NCBI GenBank assembly: GCA_024743405.1
Contig: JANSWP010000030.1
Coordinates: 1 to 64,000 of the forward strand
Direction: 5' to 3'
From: Bacteroidota bacterium
Lineage (GTDB): Bacteria > Bacteroidota > Bacteroidia > Chitinophagales > Saprospiraceae
DNA length: 64,000 bases
Within the stretch, counting starts at the first letter, position 1; every line of letters begins with the position of its first letter. Under the pieces are notes generated by a model. It was not told where the DNA came from, ran no database searches, and saw only the letters and a program-made list of their open reading frames with translations. The position numbers and the translations under genes were made by a program. This document shows positions 27,264 to 34,673 of this stretch, one piece after another.

Positions 27264-27271
27264 CAAATATA
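27264..27271 (-). promoter_or_regulatory. Probable promoter, mannosyltransferase operon
   Basis: The minus strand reads TATATTTG (TAnnTTTG), giving an inferred leader of about 70 nt. Confidence 0.55.
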
Positions 27272-27336
27272 AAAAAGTTATGTTTTAGAAATTCGTAAAC
27301 ACTCGGCAACTTTATTTATGTCAGATCATCCGATCA

Positions 27337-28266
27337 TTAAGCCCCCATTTTTGAACGCTTAACCAGATAAGCTTGTAAAACTTGCTTAAATCCTTTGTTA
27401 ATATCCGCCTCCACAAAGTCAATTTTATATTGCAAACATTTAAGTTTCAATTCTTCTTTAAATTTTTGCACTTGCTCCACATAATGTTCTTTGACTTGAT
27501 TAGATTGCAATCGCACCTCTTCGCCAGACTCCATATCTACAAATAAATAAGGTCGGTTTTCAAAGTCAAAATCTATTTCTAACGATTTATCTACCGTATG
27601 GAAAAGGATTACTTCATGCTTATTATGTTTCAAATGTTGTAGTGCAGAGAAAAGTTGATCCGTTTTTTCAGATTGTTCGAACATATCACTAAAAATGACA
27701 ACCATAGATCGACGATGAACACTGTCCGCGATTTGGTGTAGTGCCTTCGCTGCAGATGTCGTTTTGTTGTGTTCTGGATTATCAATTAACTTTTGAAGAT
27801 AAGTCAATAAAAGGCGATAATGAGAAGTACTAGATTTACACCGCGTATGAATATTCACATTTTCATCAAAGATAGTTAACCCAAAAGCATCTCTTTGCTT
27901 TTTCAACAAATTCATCAAAGAAGCCGCCGCTAAAGCAGACCACCGCAATTTATTTACGTAATTTTTGGAATCTTTGCCAACCTCCGGAAAGTACATAGAA
28001 GAAGAAGCATCCAATACGATCTGACATCTCAGATTGGTTTCTTCTTCAAATCTTTTAACAAATAGTTTATCTGTTCGCCCATAGACTTTCCAGTCAATAT
28101 TACGAGTACTTTCTCCTTGATTATAGATTCGATGTTCGGCAAATTCAACGGAAAAACCATGAAACGGGCTTTTGTGTAAGCCGATGATAAAACCTTCTAC
28201 AACTTGCTTGGCAAGTAATTCTAAATTACCGAGATTCCGAACGTCAAAATTATTGAGTAAATCCAT
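27337..28266 (-). CDS. DUF58 / vWA-like protein
   Basis: The 309-residue protein has the DUF58 signature near residues 45-80 (GESTRNIDWKVYGRTDKLFVKRFEEE) followed by a von Willebrand A fold with the MIDAS-like DASSSMYFPE. DUF58 proteins usually work with MoxR AAA+ ATPases and Bat-type vWA proteins in a putative metallochaperone or stress function. No moxR is visible in this window, so it is either separated from its partners or lies at the far end of such a locus. No membrane segment is present, unlike longer DUF58 proteins. Confidence 0.88.
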   Translation of the reverse strand: MDLLNNFDVRNLGNLELLAKQVVEGFIIGLHKSPFHGFSVEFAEHRIYNQGESTRNIDWKVYGRTDKLFVKRFEEETNLRCQIVLDASSSMYFPEVGKDSKNYVNKLRWSALAAASLMNLLKKQRDAFGLTIFDENVNIHTRCKSSTSHYRLLLTYLQKLIDNPEHNKTTSAAKALHQIADSVHRRSMVVIFSDMFEQSEKTDQLFSALQHLKHNKHEVILFHTVDKSLEIDFDFENRPYLFVDMESGEEVRLQSNQVKEHYVEQVQKFKEELKLKCLQYKIDFVEADINKGFKQVLQAYLVKRSKMGA

Positions 28267-28456
28267 GTTGTGATGTTAGGCATTTTGAGCTATCAATTAT
28301 TAACAACTCTATTTGAACTAGTTTTTTGCGGTGATGAAATTTCCTTTCAAAGAACCCTATTCAGGGGCTAAGGTTGTGCCAAAATAGAAAAGAAACTTGG
28401 TTAAATATCAATCAAGAAGACAGATGAATCATTTCAGCGATTATTTCTTGCTAACC
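28267..28456. other. Noncoding sequence before a 175-bp repeat
   Basis: First part of the 361-nt gap between the DUF58 and thioesterase genes. AT-rich, without a gene or clear hairpin; no -7 element was recognised for the DUF58 gene. Confidence 0.4.
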
Positions 28457-28631
28457 CCTAACCTGGCAAAGCCAGTATCACAGGGGTCAGGAGTCAGGCG
28501 GCAGGTATGAGGATTTTTCTGACACCTGAGCGAAAATTTTAATTTTTGAACTGATATCTGACACCTGATCCTGAAAGGTTTTAAAGGTTTTTTTGCCACA
28601 ATAACGCAAGAAACAACTTGAAAGAAACTAA
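28457..28631 (-). repeat. 175-bp interspersed repeat at gene 3' end, copy 1
   Basis: Nearly identical (about nine in ten positions by eye) to the reverse complement of 43759-43933. Features shared by both copies: a terminal CTGGC-N3-GCCAG hairpin, the word TCTGACACCTGA twice as a direct repeat, and an end reading TTAGTTTCTTTCAA that coincides with the end of an adjacent gene. Here the repeat supplies the TAG stop of the thioesterase gene. No coding potential was seen. Confidence 0.85.
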
Positions 28632-29143
28632 CTCAAAAACAACTCTTTTAATTCCTTAGATTCTTCCGGTTTCATCCTTCCACCCAAAATCAATCGTAAT
28701 TCGCGCCTTCGTTTTGCACTATCGAATAATTTCTGTTCTTCATTCGTCAATGGAACCACCTTTGGGATTTTGATTGGAGATTTCTTTTCGTCATCAAGCG
28801 CAACAAAAGTAAAATAAGCAGCATTACACCGTCTAGGGTTCCCGCCTTTCATATCATGTGCGAATACCTCCACATATATTTCAACAGACGTATTAAATGC
28901 TCTAGTAACAGAAGCTTCAAGGGTTACTATGTCACCCATGGCAATGGGTTTTTGAAAAGATACATGATCAACAGAGGCGGTGACTACAAAGGCTTCACAA
29001 TGTTTTCCAGCACAAATACCTCCAGCGATATCCATCCACCTCATTAAGTTACCGCCCATCAAGTTATTGAGTGGATTGGTATCATTCGGCATCACCATTT
29101 CTGTCATAGTAGTTTTTGACTCACTTACTTTCTTTGGTTTCAT
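28628..29143 (-). CDS. Acyl-CoA thioesterase (hotdog fold, YciA/BFIT-like)
   Basis: Hotdog-fold enzyme hydrolysing acyl-CoA to free acid and CoA. From the chosen ATG it is 171 residues. It carries NLMGGNLMRWMDIAGGICA (substrate helix with the acidic D), VTASVDHVSFQKPIAMGD, and a basic C-terminal tail. The frame is open to a TTG at 29209, but that extension lacks family similarity and abuts a long palindrome, so the ATG at 29143 (MKPKKVSES) is preferred. The stop codon lies in an interspersed repeat shared with the 3' end of the AsnC-type gene at 43757. Confidence 0.9.
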   Translation of the reverse strand: MKPKKVSESKTTMTEMVMPNDTNPLNNLMGGNLMRWMDIAGGICAGKHCEAFVVTASVDHVSFQKPIAMGDIVTLEASVTRAFNTSVEIYVEVFAHDMKGGNPRRCNAAYFTFVALDDEKKSPIKIPKVVPLTNEEQKLFDSAKRRRELRLILGGRMKPEESKELKELFLS

Positions 29144-29450
29144 ATATTCTCGTTTGATAATAGAGGTTGAAGAAGTCAGGTTACTATTTTCGAAATCCCT
29201 TATCCTCAATGAAAAATGGTTGAAACAAAATTTGTTTCAACCATTTTTCATTAGACATTATTCTTACAGGTTTTAAGAGATAAAAATTTTGGCTTTTGTT
29301 TTCAATCGAGGAACGCACGGAACCTAATAGCCTTAGTTATTAAGGTCAGTACGTGACGAAGAGAGAAGGTTAGAGACTAATTTTTTTTAAACCAAATTTT
29401 TTGGAATAAAGTCTATTGAATCGTCTAATACCACCTTTCGTCAAAATACC
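29144..29450. other. Gap with a long palindrome, no gene
   Basis: A 307-nt stretch between the thioesterase and hypothetical genes. Its only clear structure is the 45-bp palindrome at 29208-29252; the remainder is AT-rich and shows no convincing promoter. Confidence 0.45.
29208..29252. other. Perfect 45-bp palindrome (22-bp arms, 1-nt centre)
   Basis: AATGAAAAATGGTTGAAACA (29208 on) continues to a 22-bp arm repeated perfectly as its reverse complement at 29231-29252 around a single A. It lies about 65 nt upstream of the thioesterase start. In RNA it would form a very stable hairpin, but there is no U-run downstream on the minus strand. Confidence 0.8.
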
Positions 29451-29867
29451 TCAACGAATCATAACTCCTTTTTTATTTAAAAAGGGAATCGTTGTAAAAT
29501 TAGATCTAGAAATACTTCCTTGTACAAAAACGTACTTTTTATCGTACATATAGTTTTTGTAAGAAAAGCTTACCCAGTATTCATTCGTAATATTAAATAG
29601 CTTGGTTTGTATAGGTTCAATCTGGACGACATTTTCGGCAGGGATTTCTTCGAAATAATGGCGTAAAATAGTCGTTTTCATTTTTTCTCCATCAATTTCG
29701 CCATACCCTTTCGAATTAACCAATACATTTTTGATTGGTTCATTTTTAAGATTAAGAATGAAGGTGTCCCACAAACCTTCTTCTACTTCTAGATCATTTT
29801 CTCTGGGAACAATGGCAATTGCCAATTCTTCAACTTTATATTGTGGAATATCTTTTTTCATGCTCAC
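29451..29867 (-). CDS. Conserved hypothetical protein
   Basis: A 138-residue soluble protein without signal peptide or membrane segment. It is rich in beta-strand patterns and has the segments VEEGLWDTFILNLKN and a C-terminal YMYDKKYVFVQGSI. It resembles small conserved hypothetical proteins of Bacteroidota that lie near lipB or thioesterase genes, but I do not recognise a functional family. It is transcribed in the same direction as lipB, about 100 nt downstream of it, and could be co-transcribed. Confidence 0.7.
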   Translation of the reverse strand: MSMKKDIPQYKVEELAIAIVPRENDLEVEEGLWDTFILNLKNEPIKNVLVNSKGYGEIDGEKMKTTILRHYFEEIPAENVVQIEPIQTKLFNITNEYWVSFSYKNYMYDKKYVFVQGSISRSNFTTIPFLNKKGVMIR

Positions 29868-29970
29868 TTAATTATTTTGTTGAAATGTTTCAGTGCTTAT
29901 GATTCAAATACACTTGATTTGAAATCTAATAACTTTATCCATTTAAAAGGATACTACATAAACACAATTT

Positions 29971-30681
29971 TCATGCAAATTCGAAATCAAACAATTGTGC
30001 AAAGTGGCGTTTCAGTTTTGTTTTGGTATCGTCTATATCGATCGTACGTCCTAGCTCTGTAGCAAGGGAAGTCACTGCTTTATCATTTTCTTTAATACCA
30101 CAAGGAATAATATTCTGAAAATAATTCAATTCCGTGTTGACATTAAAAGCAAACCCATGCATACTCACCCAACGACTAAAATGAACCCCAATGGCGCAAA
30201 TCTTTCGTTTAGGCAAATAATCTGTTTGTGGTAACCATACTCCTGTATAATCCTTTATTCGATAAGCCTCCAGATCGTACTCCACTAATGTGCGTATAAT
30301 GGCTTCTTCTAGATATCGAACAAATTTGTGAACATCATTAAAAAATTCATCCATATCAAAAATCGGATAACCTACAATTTGACCAGGACCATGAAAGGTG
30401 ATATCTCCGCCTCGATTAATTTTGAAGAATTCAATACCCTTTTTCTCCAATTCTTCTTCATTTAATAATAAATGATCAAGTGAACCTGATTTTCCTAATG
30501 TGTAAACTGGAGAATGTTCGCAAAAAAGCAAATGATGCTGTATGGGGCGTTTGGCATCCCCTTCTGTCAAATAACGATTATGTTTTTTTGTAGCAACTGC
30601 TTCATTAAGCAATTCCTGCTGGTAGTCCCAAGCTTTTTTATAAGCGATGCGACCTAGATCTTTAAAAATTACTTTTTGCAT
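29971..30681 (-). CDS. lipB: Octanoyltransferase LipB
   Basis: Transfers octanoate from octanoyl-ACP to lipoyl domains of 2-oxoacid dehydrogenases and GcvH, the first step of de novo lipoylation. It shows the family motif INRGGDITFHGPGQIVGYP, the catalytic lysine in KRKICAIG, the SMHGFAFNV stretch and the catalytic cysteine in IIPCGI. The frame is open to 30789, but a -7 element at 30745-30752 places the transcript start near 30738, inside that extension, and similarity begins at MQKVIF. The ATG at 30681 (236 residues) is therefore the start. Confidence 0.96.
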   Translation of the reverse strand: MQKVIFKDLGRIAYKKAWDYQQELLNEAVATKKHNRYLTEGDAKRPIQHHLLFCEHSPVYTLGKSGSLDHLLLNEEELEKKGIEFFKINRGGDITFHGPGQIVGYPIFDMDEFFNDVHKFVRYLEEAIIRTLVEYDLEAYRIKDYTGVWLPQTDYLPKRKICAIGVHFSRWVSMHGFAFNVNTELNYFQNIIPCGIKENDKAVTSLATELGRTIDIDDTKTKLKRHFAQLFDFEFA

Positions 30682-31594
30682 GTATAAAAATTCAATATGC
30701 AATTTATTAGCCAAAAACAGTATCCAGCCTGCTAAAAAACGGCGCAAAGGTATAAGTATTTGACAATATTCAAAATAATTTACAGGCAATTACGTATGCA
30801 ATAAACTGTCTATTGAACAGTGTAGTTTTTGAAAAATAGCTATTCCCATTTCTATCCTTTCTAACATAAATTGAAATAAGGTGAGTACCATTCCAAAATT
30901 ATGGTATATCTAAAATTTCAGAATTATTTTGTGAGCGAATGAGATAAAAAATATAGGCTATCCAGCTCATCAACAAAGCTTTCTGACGCTGTATTGCTTT
31001 AACTTTGACAATATAAATGCTGAGATTATTCTTTCTCCGTTACACAAGAGATAAAAAATATCTTTTTTTTTTATATTTAATAGAAAAAATTCACGATCCT
31101 CTCCTCCCCTAATAACCTGTTTATCAAATTCTTATTTATCATTAATTAAATTATATATTTTTATTCAGACAATAATCCCCATTAAAAAGAACAAATTAGC
31201 TTGTCTCCACCTTTAAAATATGATAAGAAACTGGTAAATTGCTGAATAATTCAGACACATATCCAACCAGAAATTAAATAACACACACCAGTTCTCTTAA
31301 AAAACAGTAAGCATACGGACTTCCCTCTGACCAGTTATTTTTTAAATCACAAGTACTTTTTCTTAAAACACCTTTGCCTTCCTTGAAGGAAGTAAAAGTA
31401 AAGAATCGGTAACTAAATACATTGTAAACTAAATATCTTACTCTTTTGAAGGCTTCTTTTTTGAGATTACATCGTTGAAAAAATAAGCAAGAGCTAAGGC
31501 TATTCCTGATTTTTTCGCCTCGTTCTCTCAATAAAACACCCGCTTCAAAAAAAGCAACCTACTTTATTTACAGTGTACTAAACCACTTTTGCTC
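30682..31594. other. Long gap between lipB and a divergent T9SS gene
   Basis: About 0.9 kb of AT-rich sequence containing the lipB promoter and no credible gene. A minus frame at 31274-31531 (85 codons) looks spurious. No tRNA cloverleaf, repeat-family member or strong hairpin was seen; the stretch 31060-31160 is almost entirely A/T. Confidence 0.5.
30745..30752 (-). promoter_or_regulatory. lipB promoter -7 element
   Basis: The minus strand reads TACCTTTG. An upstream TTTTG lies 18 nt before it, a plausible -33 element, making this the most complete Bacteroidota-type promoter in the window. It decides the lipB start at 30681. Confidence 0.7.
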
Positions 31595-33346
31595 ATGAGA
31601 ACATTACTTTACATTTTACCTGTAATATGTTTGTCCTTTGCTTCTCTTTCTGCTCAAGATGCACCTAATTTTATTGTTGAAGCCACCGACGGAAATGAAT
31701 ATGAACTTTACGCAGACTTTCTAGACCAAGGAAAAACAGTAGTTCTTGAGCTTATGTTCACCTCTTGCCCGCCATGTAACTCCTTCGCTCCTTATTCAGA
31801 GATGATCTATAAAGATTGGGGAAAAGGTGATTATGATGTAGAAATGATATCGCTGACCATACAAAACAATGATACACAAACTGACATGGCTGCATGGCAA
31901 CAACAATATGCTCACACTTTTTTAGCCGTTGGTGCTAATGGAGGTTCGCTTCAAGTGGTTGATTTATATACGAATGGAACATTTGGTGTATGGTTTGGGA
32001 CACCTACTTTTATTATTATTGCTCCAGATAGGAGTGTACTTTTTAACATTGGAAATGGTTCTTCTGGTGCAGGAAAAGCTAATGCCATAAGCAATGCTAT
32101 TGCCACTACAGGAGCTGTAAAACCTCCAAAAGAGGTTGATTTTGATGGTTTAGTGCAAACAGCAAACGGAGAAGCTATCACAGATGTACAATTGGGCTTA
32201 GTCCAAACTATTGCAAACCTAGATACTACTGAAATAGATGGCAGCTTTGTTTTCAATCAAGAGCTTCCAGTAGATTCTCTTCACCAAATTGTCGTATCAA
32301 AATCAGGAAATCCGTTGAATGGGGTTACAACTTATGATATGGTCTTAATAGCCAAACACATTCTGGCAGTTTCCCTTTTTGATGATGCTTATAAATTAAT
32401 TGCCGCAGATGTAAACCTAAGCGGGCAAGTAACTACTGCAGATTTAGTGAAAATTCGAAAACTAATCCTTTTCATAGATACCGAAATGGATAAATCCTGG
32501 CGATTTATTGATGGAGATTGCAACCTGAACAATCAAGCCTGTAGTATTGATGAAGTGATCGAATTTGAACCAAGTGATGGAAATCAAATCGGCTTAAATA
32601 TTATTGGAATTAAAATCGGGGATGTAAATAATTCTGCCAATCCTGCAGCACTTAATGAAGTTGATGATCGGAATTTTGAGGGCGAATTAAGTTTCGAAAT
32701 TCCAAATAAAAGCTTGGAAGTAGGAACCGAAATCATGATTCCTTTTAAAAGCAACAATTTTGATCATATTTCAGCGTATCAATTTACGCTGAACTTTGAC
32801 AATAACAAACTGCAATTCATTGATTACCAACCTAATGAACTTAATATTTCTCAAGAGAATTTCAATTTGAAATTCCTCGAAAATGGTCAGCTCACAACAC
32901 AATGGTTTGATATCAATGAGCAAACATTCAATGCGGAAGAGATCCTTTTTTACTTGAAATTTAAAGTTTTAGAAAATATAGAATTGAAAAATGCCATTGA
33001 AATAAGTTCAACCTTAACCAATGCGGAAGCTTATGACTCAGATGGCAATGCATTAGAAATTAATCTAGCATTTGAGCCAATACAAAAAACTACCTTGAAT
33101 GTATTTCCAAATCCAACCTTTTCTGACTTGACCATACAGTTAAATTTAGCAGAAACAGGAACAGTATATTTTGAAATTTATAATTCAATAGGTCAAATTC
33201 AATCTGTTATTTCGAAACAAGATTTAGATGAAGATCAAGTACACAATATAACATTGGCGACAAGCAATTTGTCTCCAAATATTTACTTTTTAAAGATTAA
33301 AAAAGGTACAGAAGTAATTGGTACACAAAGATTTGTCAAGTATTAA
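31595..33346 (+). CDS. Secreted thioredoxin-like / dockerin / cohesin-like protein with T9SS sorting domain
   Basis: Multidomain secreted protein (583 residues). A signal peptide is followed by a thioredoxin-like domain with CPPC (TSCPPCNSF, near residue 60) and a TlpA-like FGVWFGTPTFIII segment. A dockerin type I-like pair of loops comes next (TYDMVLIAKHILA and DVNLSGQVTTADLVKIRKL, about 245-300), then a cohesin-like beta domain (AYQFTLNFDNNKLQF to NAIEISSTLTNAEAY, about 365-485). A type A T9SS domain begins at VFPNPTFSDL. Dockerin and cohesin-like modules in one chain are known from Saprospiria secreted proteins. ATG at 31595 is preferred over the TTG six bases upstream. Confidence 0.85.
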   Translation: MRTLLYILPVICLSFASLSAQDAPNFIVEATDGNEYELYADFLDQGKTVVLELMFTSCPPCNSFAPYSEMIYKDWGKGDYDVEMISLTIQNNDTQTDMAAWQQQYAHTFLAVGANGGSLQVVDLYTNGTFGVWFGTPTFIIIAPDRSVLFNIGNGSSGAGKANAISNAIATTGAVKPPKEVDFDGLVQTANGEAITDVQLGLVQTIANLDTTEIDGSFVFNQELPVDSLHQIVVSKSGNPLNGVTTYDMVLIAKHILAVSLFDDAYKLIAADVNLSGQVTTADLVKIRKLILFIDTEMDKSWRFIDGDCNLNNQACSIDEVIEFEPSDGNQIGLNIIGIKIGDVNNSANPAALNEVDDRNFEGELSFEIPNKSLEVGTEIMIPFKSNNFDHISAYQFTLNFDNNKLQFIDYQPNELNISQENFNLKFLENGQLTTQWFDINEQTFNAEEILFYLKFKVLENIELKNAIEISSTLTNAEAYDSDGNALEINLAFEPIQKTTLNVFPNPTFSDLTIQLNLAETGTVYFEIYNSIGQIQSVISKQDLDEDQVHNITLATSNLSPNIYFLKIKKGTEVIGTQRFVKY

Positions 33347-33503
33347 CAGCGGTCGCCAAACCGATGTTAATACCTTACCTCAAGATAAGGAAGTTCTTGG
33401 ATAGAATTAAGTTGCACTTAAATACTGTAACACCACCATTTACTGGAGCGAGCCGCCCTGCGGCATTGCTCCAATAACCTGTAACTTGATTTTCTCCAAG
33501 CAC
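33347..33503. other. Noncoding 3' region of the T9SS gene
   Basis: First part of a 343-nt convergent gap. It contains short repeated words such as TCCAAGC(A/G)CTTAAC (about 33494-33507 and 33591-33604) and no gene. Confidence 0.4.
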
Positions 33504-33557
33504 TTAACAACTAAAAAATAAGTCAGGCAAATGTTGGAGTTATTCTTTAGTCGTTAA
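33504..33557. repeat. 54-bp solo hairpin related to the MITE-like ends
   Basis: TTAACAACTAAAAAATAAGT (left, from 33504) is nearly inverted at 33536-33557 (read inward TTAACGACTAAAGAATAACT). The right half with AAATGTTGGAGTTATTCTTTA closely matches the right end of copy A (5620-5650). It looks like an internally deleted element retaining only the ends. Confidence 0.7.
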
Positions 33558-33661
33558 TAAATTGGCGAGTTTTAGAAAGGCATTTTCCAAGCGCTTAACT
33601 CAATCTTTTTAAGAGCTTGGAATACCGTCTAAAAGCAAATCCTTAAGAACATATCCATTAT

Positions 33662-33691
33662 ACAGGGTGGCAATTGTCACCCTGTTTTTTT
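33662..33691 (+). terminator. Rho-independent terminator
   Basis: ACAGGGTG and CACCCTGT form an 8-bp stem around GCAATTGT, followed by seven T. It serves the upstream T9SS gene and ends exactly at the stop of the convergent CHAT gene. Confidence 0.85.
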
Positions 33692-34613
33692 ATGCTGAAA
33701 TAATCTTTCCATCAAGCCACATTTCAGGCGTATTCGCATCTGAAAGGTTTCCAGAAATATTGACCATGGCAATTTGAAAAGCAAATTCAAAATCTTCCCC
33801 TTCAAATAAACTCTGATAAAAACCAAGTGAAAAATCACCTGCCGCTTTATCTTTTACCGTATTATTCATTCCTGTTACATAAACGCCATGTTCACTGATT
33901 ACTTTTGCTTGCTCGCTAGCATAACAGGCATTCAACACAACACACTGGGTTGTTTTTTTAAATAATTTAAAAAGGCGATCCAATCCTTCAGTCGGAAACA
34001 TTTCCACATTACCACTTGCATCTTCTACTGCCAATCCTTCGGCTCCTGTGCCATGACCAGAAAAATGAACAATATCTGGTTTATGTTTTTGAAGGGCTTT
34101 TGTAATCGTATGAATTTGGACAGCTTCTTCCGTAATTAATTCAAATTTATCTCTCAAGGTCGAAGATTCAAGGGCATCTTTCACTTTCCTCAATTCTCCA
34201 TCTAGATTTAAGGGCACCGTATCCTGTGGATTGGCTTTCATAAAAAGAATTTTTCGTACTCCCGCGGCAGGAATAGCATCAGGTACTATTTCACGCGCTG
34301 TTTCTATTACAGTAGCTACCGGTTCTACTGGCACTTCTTCTACTATTATCACTGCGTCTTTTGGCAATTCCTTTAAAACATCTGTGATATTTCCCCCTAC
34401 CCTTGCCATTGCCACATTGTAATTGTCCCTTGATAAGACCCCTTTTTTGTGTTCGTTGTCATGTCTATTAAAAGAAGCTTGAGTCAATAAGACGAGATCT
34501 CTTGTATCTAAATCATGCTGCTTTGTATAATCAGAAAGGATTTCTAAAGCTTCTTTGTATTTCGAATTGGCAACTAATTCTTCTACTTTATCCCTAAGGG
34601 AAATGGTATTCAT
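33690..34613 (-). CDS. CHAT-domain putative caspase-like protease with N-terminal effector-associated domain
   Basis: The 307-residue protein begins with an alpha-helical domain (about 1-85) whose pattern LVLLTQASFNRHDNEH ... SRDNYNVAMARV resembles effector-associated domain 11 (EAD11). A linker follows, then a CHAT domain (about 125-300). CHAT is a caspase/separase-clan fold; the catalytic His is in DIVHFSGHG and the Cys in CVVLNACYA. EADs are death-fold-like adaptors that pair effectors with partners in bacterial conflict systems. No partner NTPase or second EAD protein is adjacent, so this is an apparently solitary effector-type protein. The substrate is unknown. Confidence 0.85.
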   Translation of the reverse strand: MNTISLRDKVEELVANSKYKEALEILSDYTKQHDLDTRDLVLLTQASFNRHDNEHKKGVLSRDNYNVAMARVGGNITDVLKELPKDAVIIVEEVPVEPVATVIETAREIVPDAIPAAGVRKILFMKANPQDTVPLNLDGELRKVKDALESSTLRDKFELITEEAVQIHTITKALQKHKPDIVHFSGHGTGAEGLAVEDASGNVEMFPTEGLDRLFKLFKKTTQCVVLNACYASEQAKVISEHGVYVTGMNNTVKDKAAGDFSLGFYQSLFEGEDFEFAFQIAMVNISGNLSDANTPEMWLDGKIISA

Positions 34614-34673
34614 ATTTGAATTATTGAGTTTAATTTTATTTCACCCCCCAAAGTAAAACAATGTTCCTAAATC

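Noticed and set aside
31274-31531. 85-codon minus-strand frame in the lipB-T9SS gap
   Set aside because: No recognisable motif, odd Phe/Cys/Arg composition, no promoter and no conserved context; best treated as chance.
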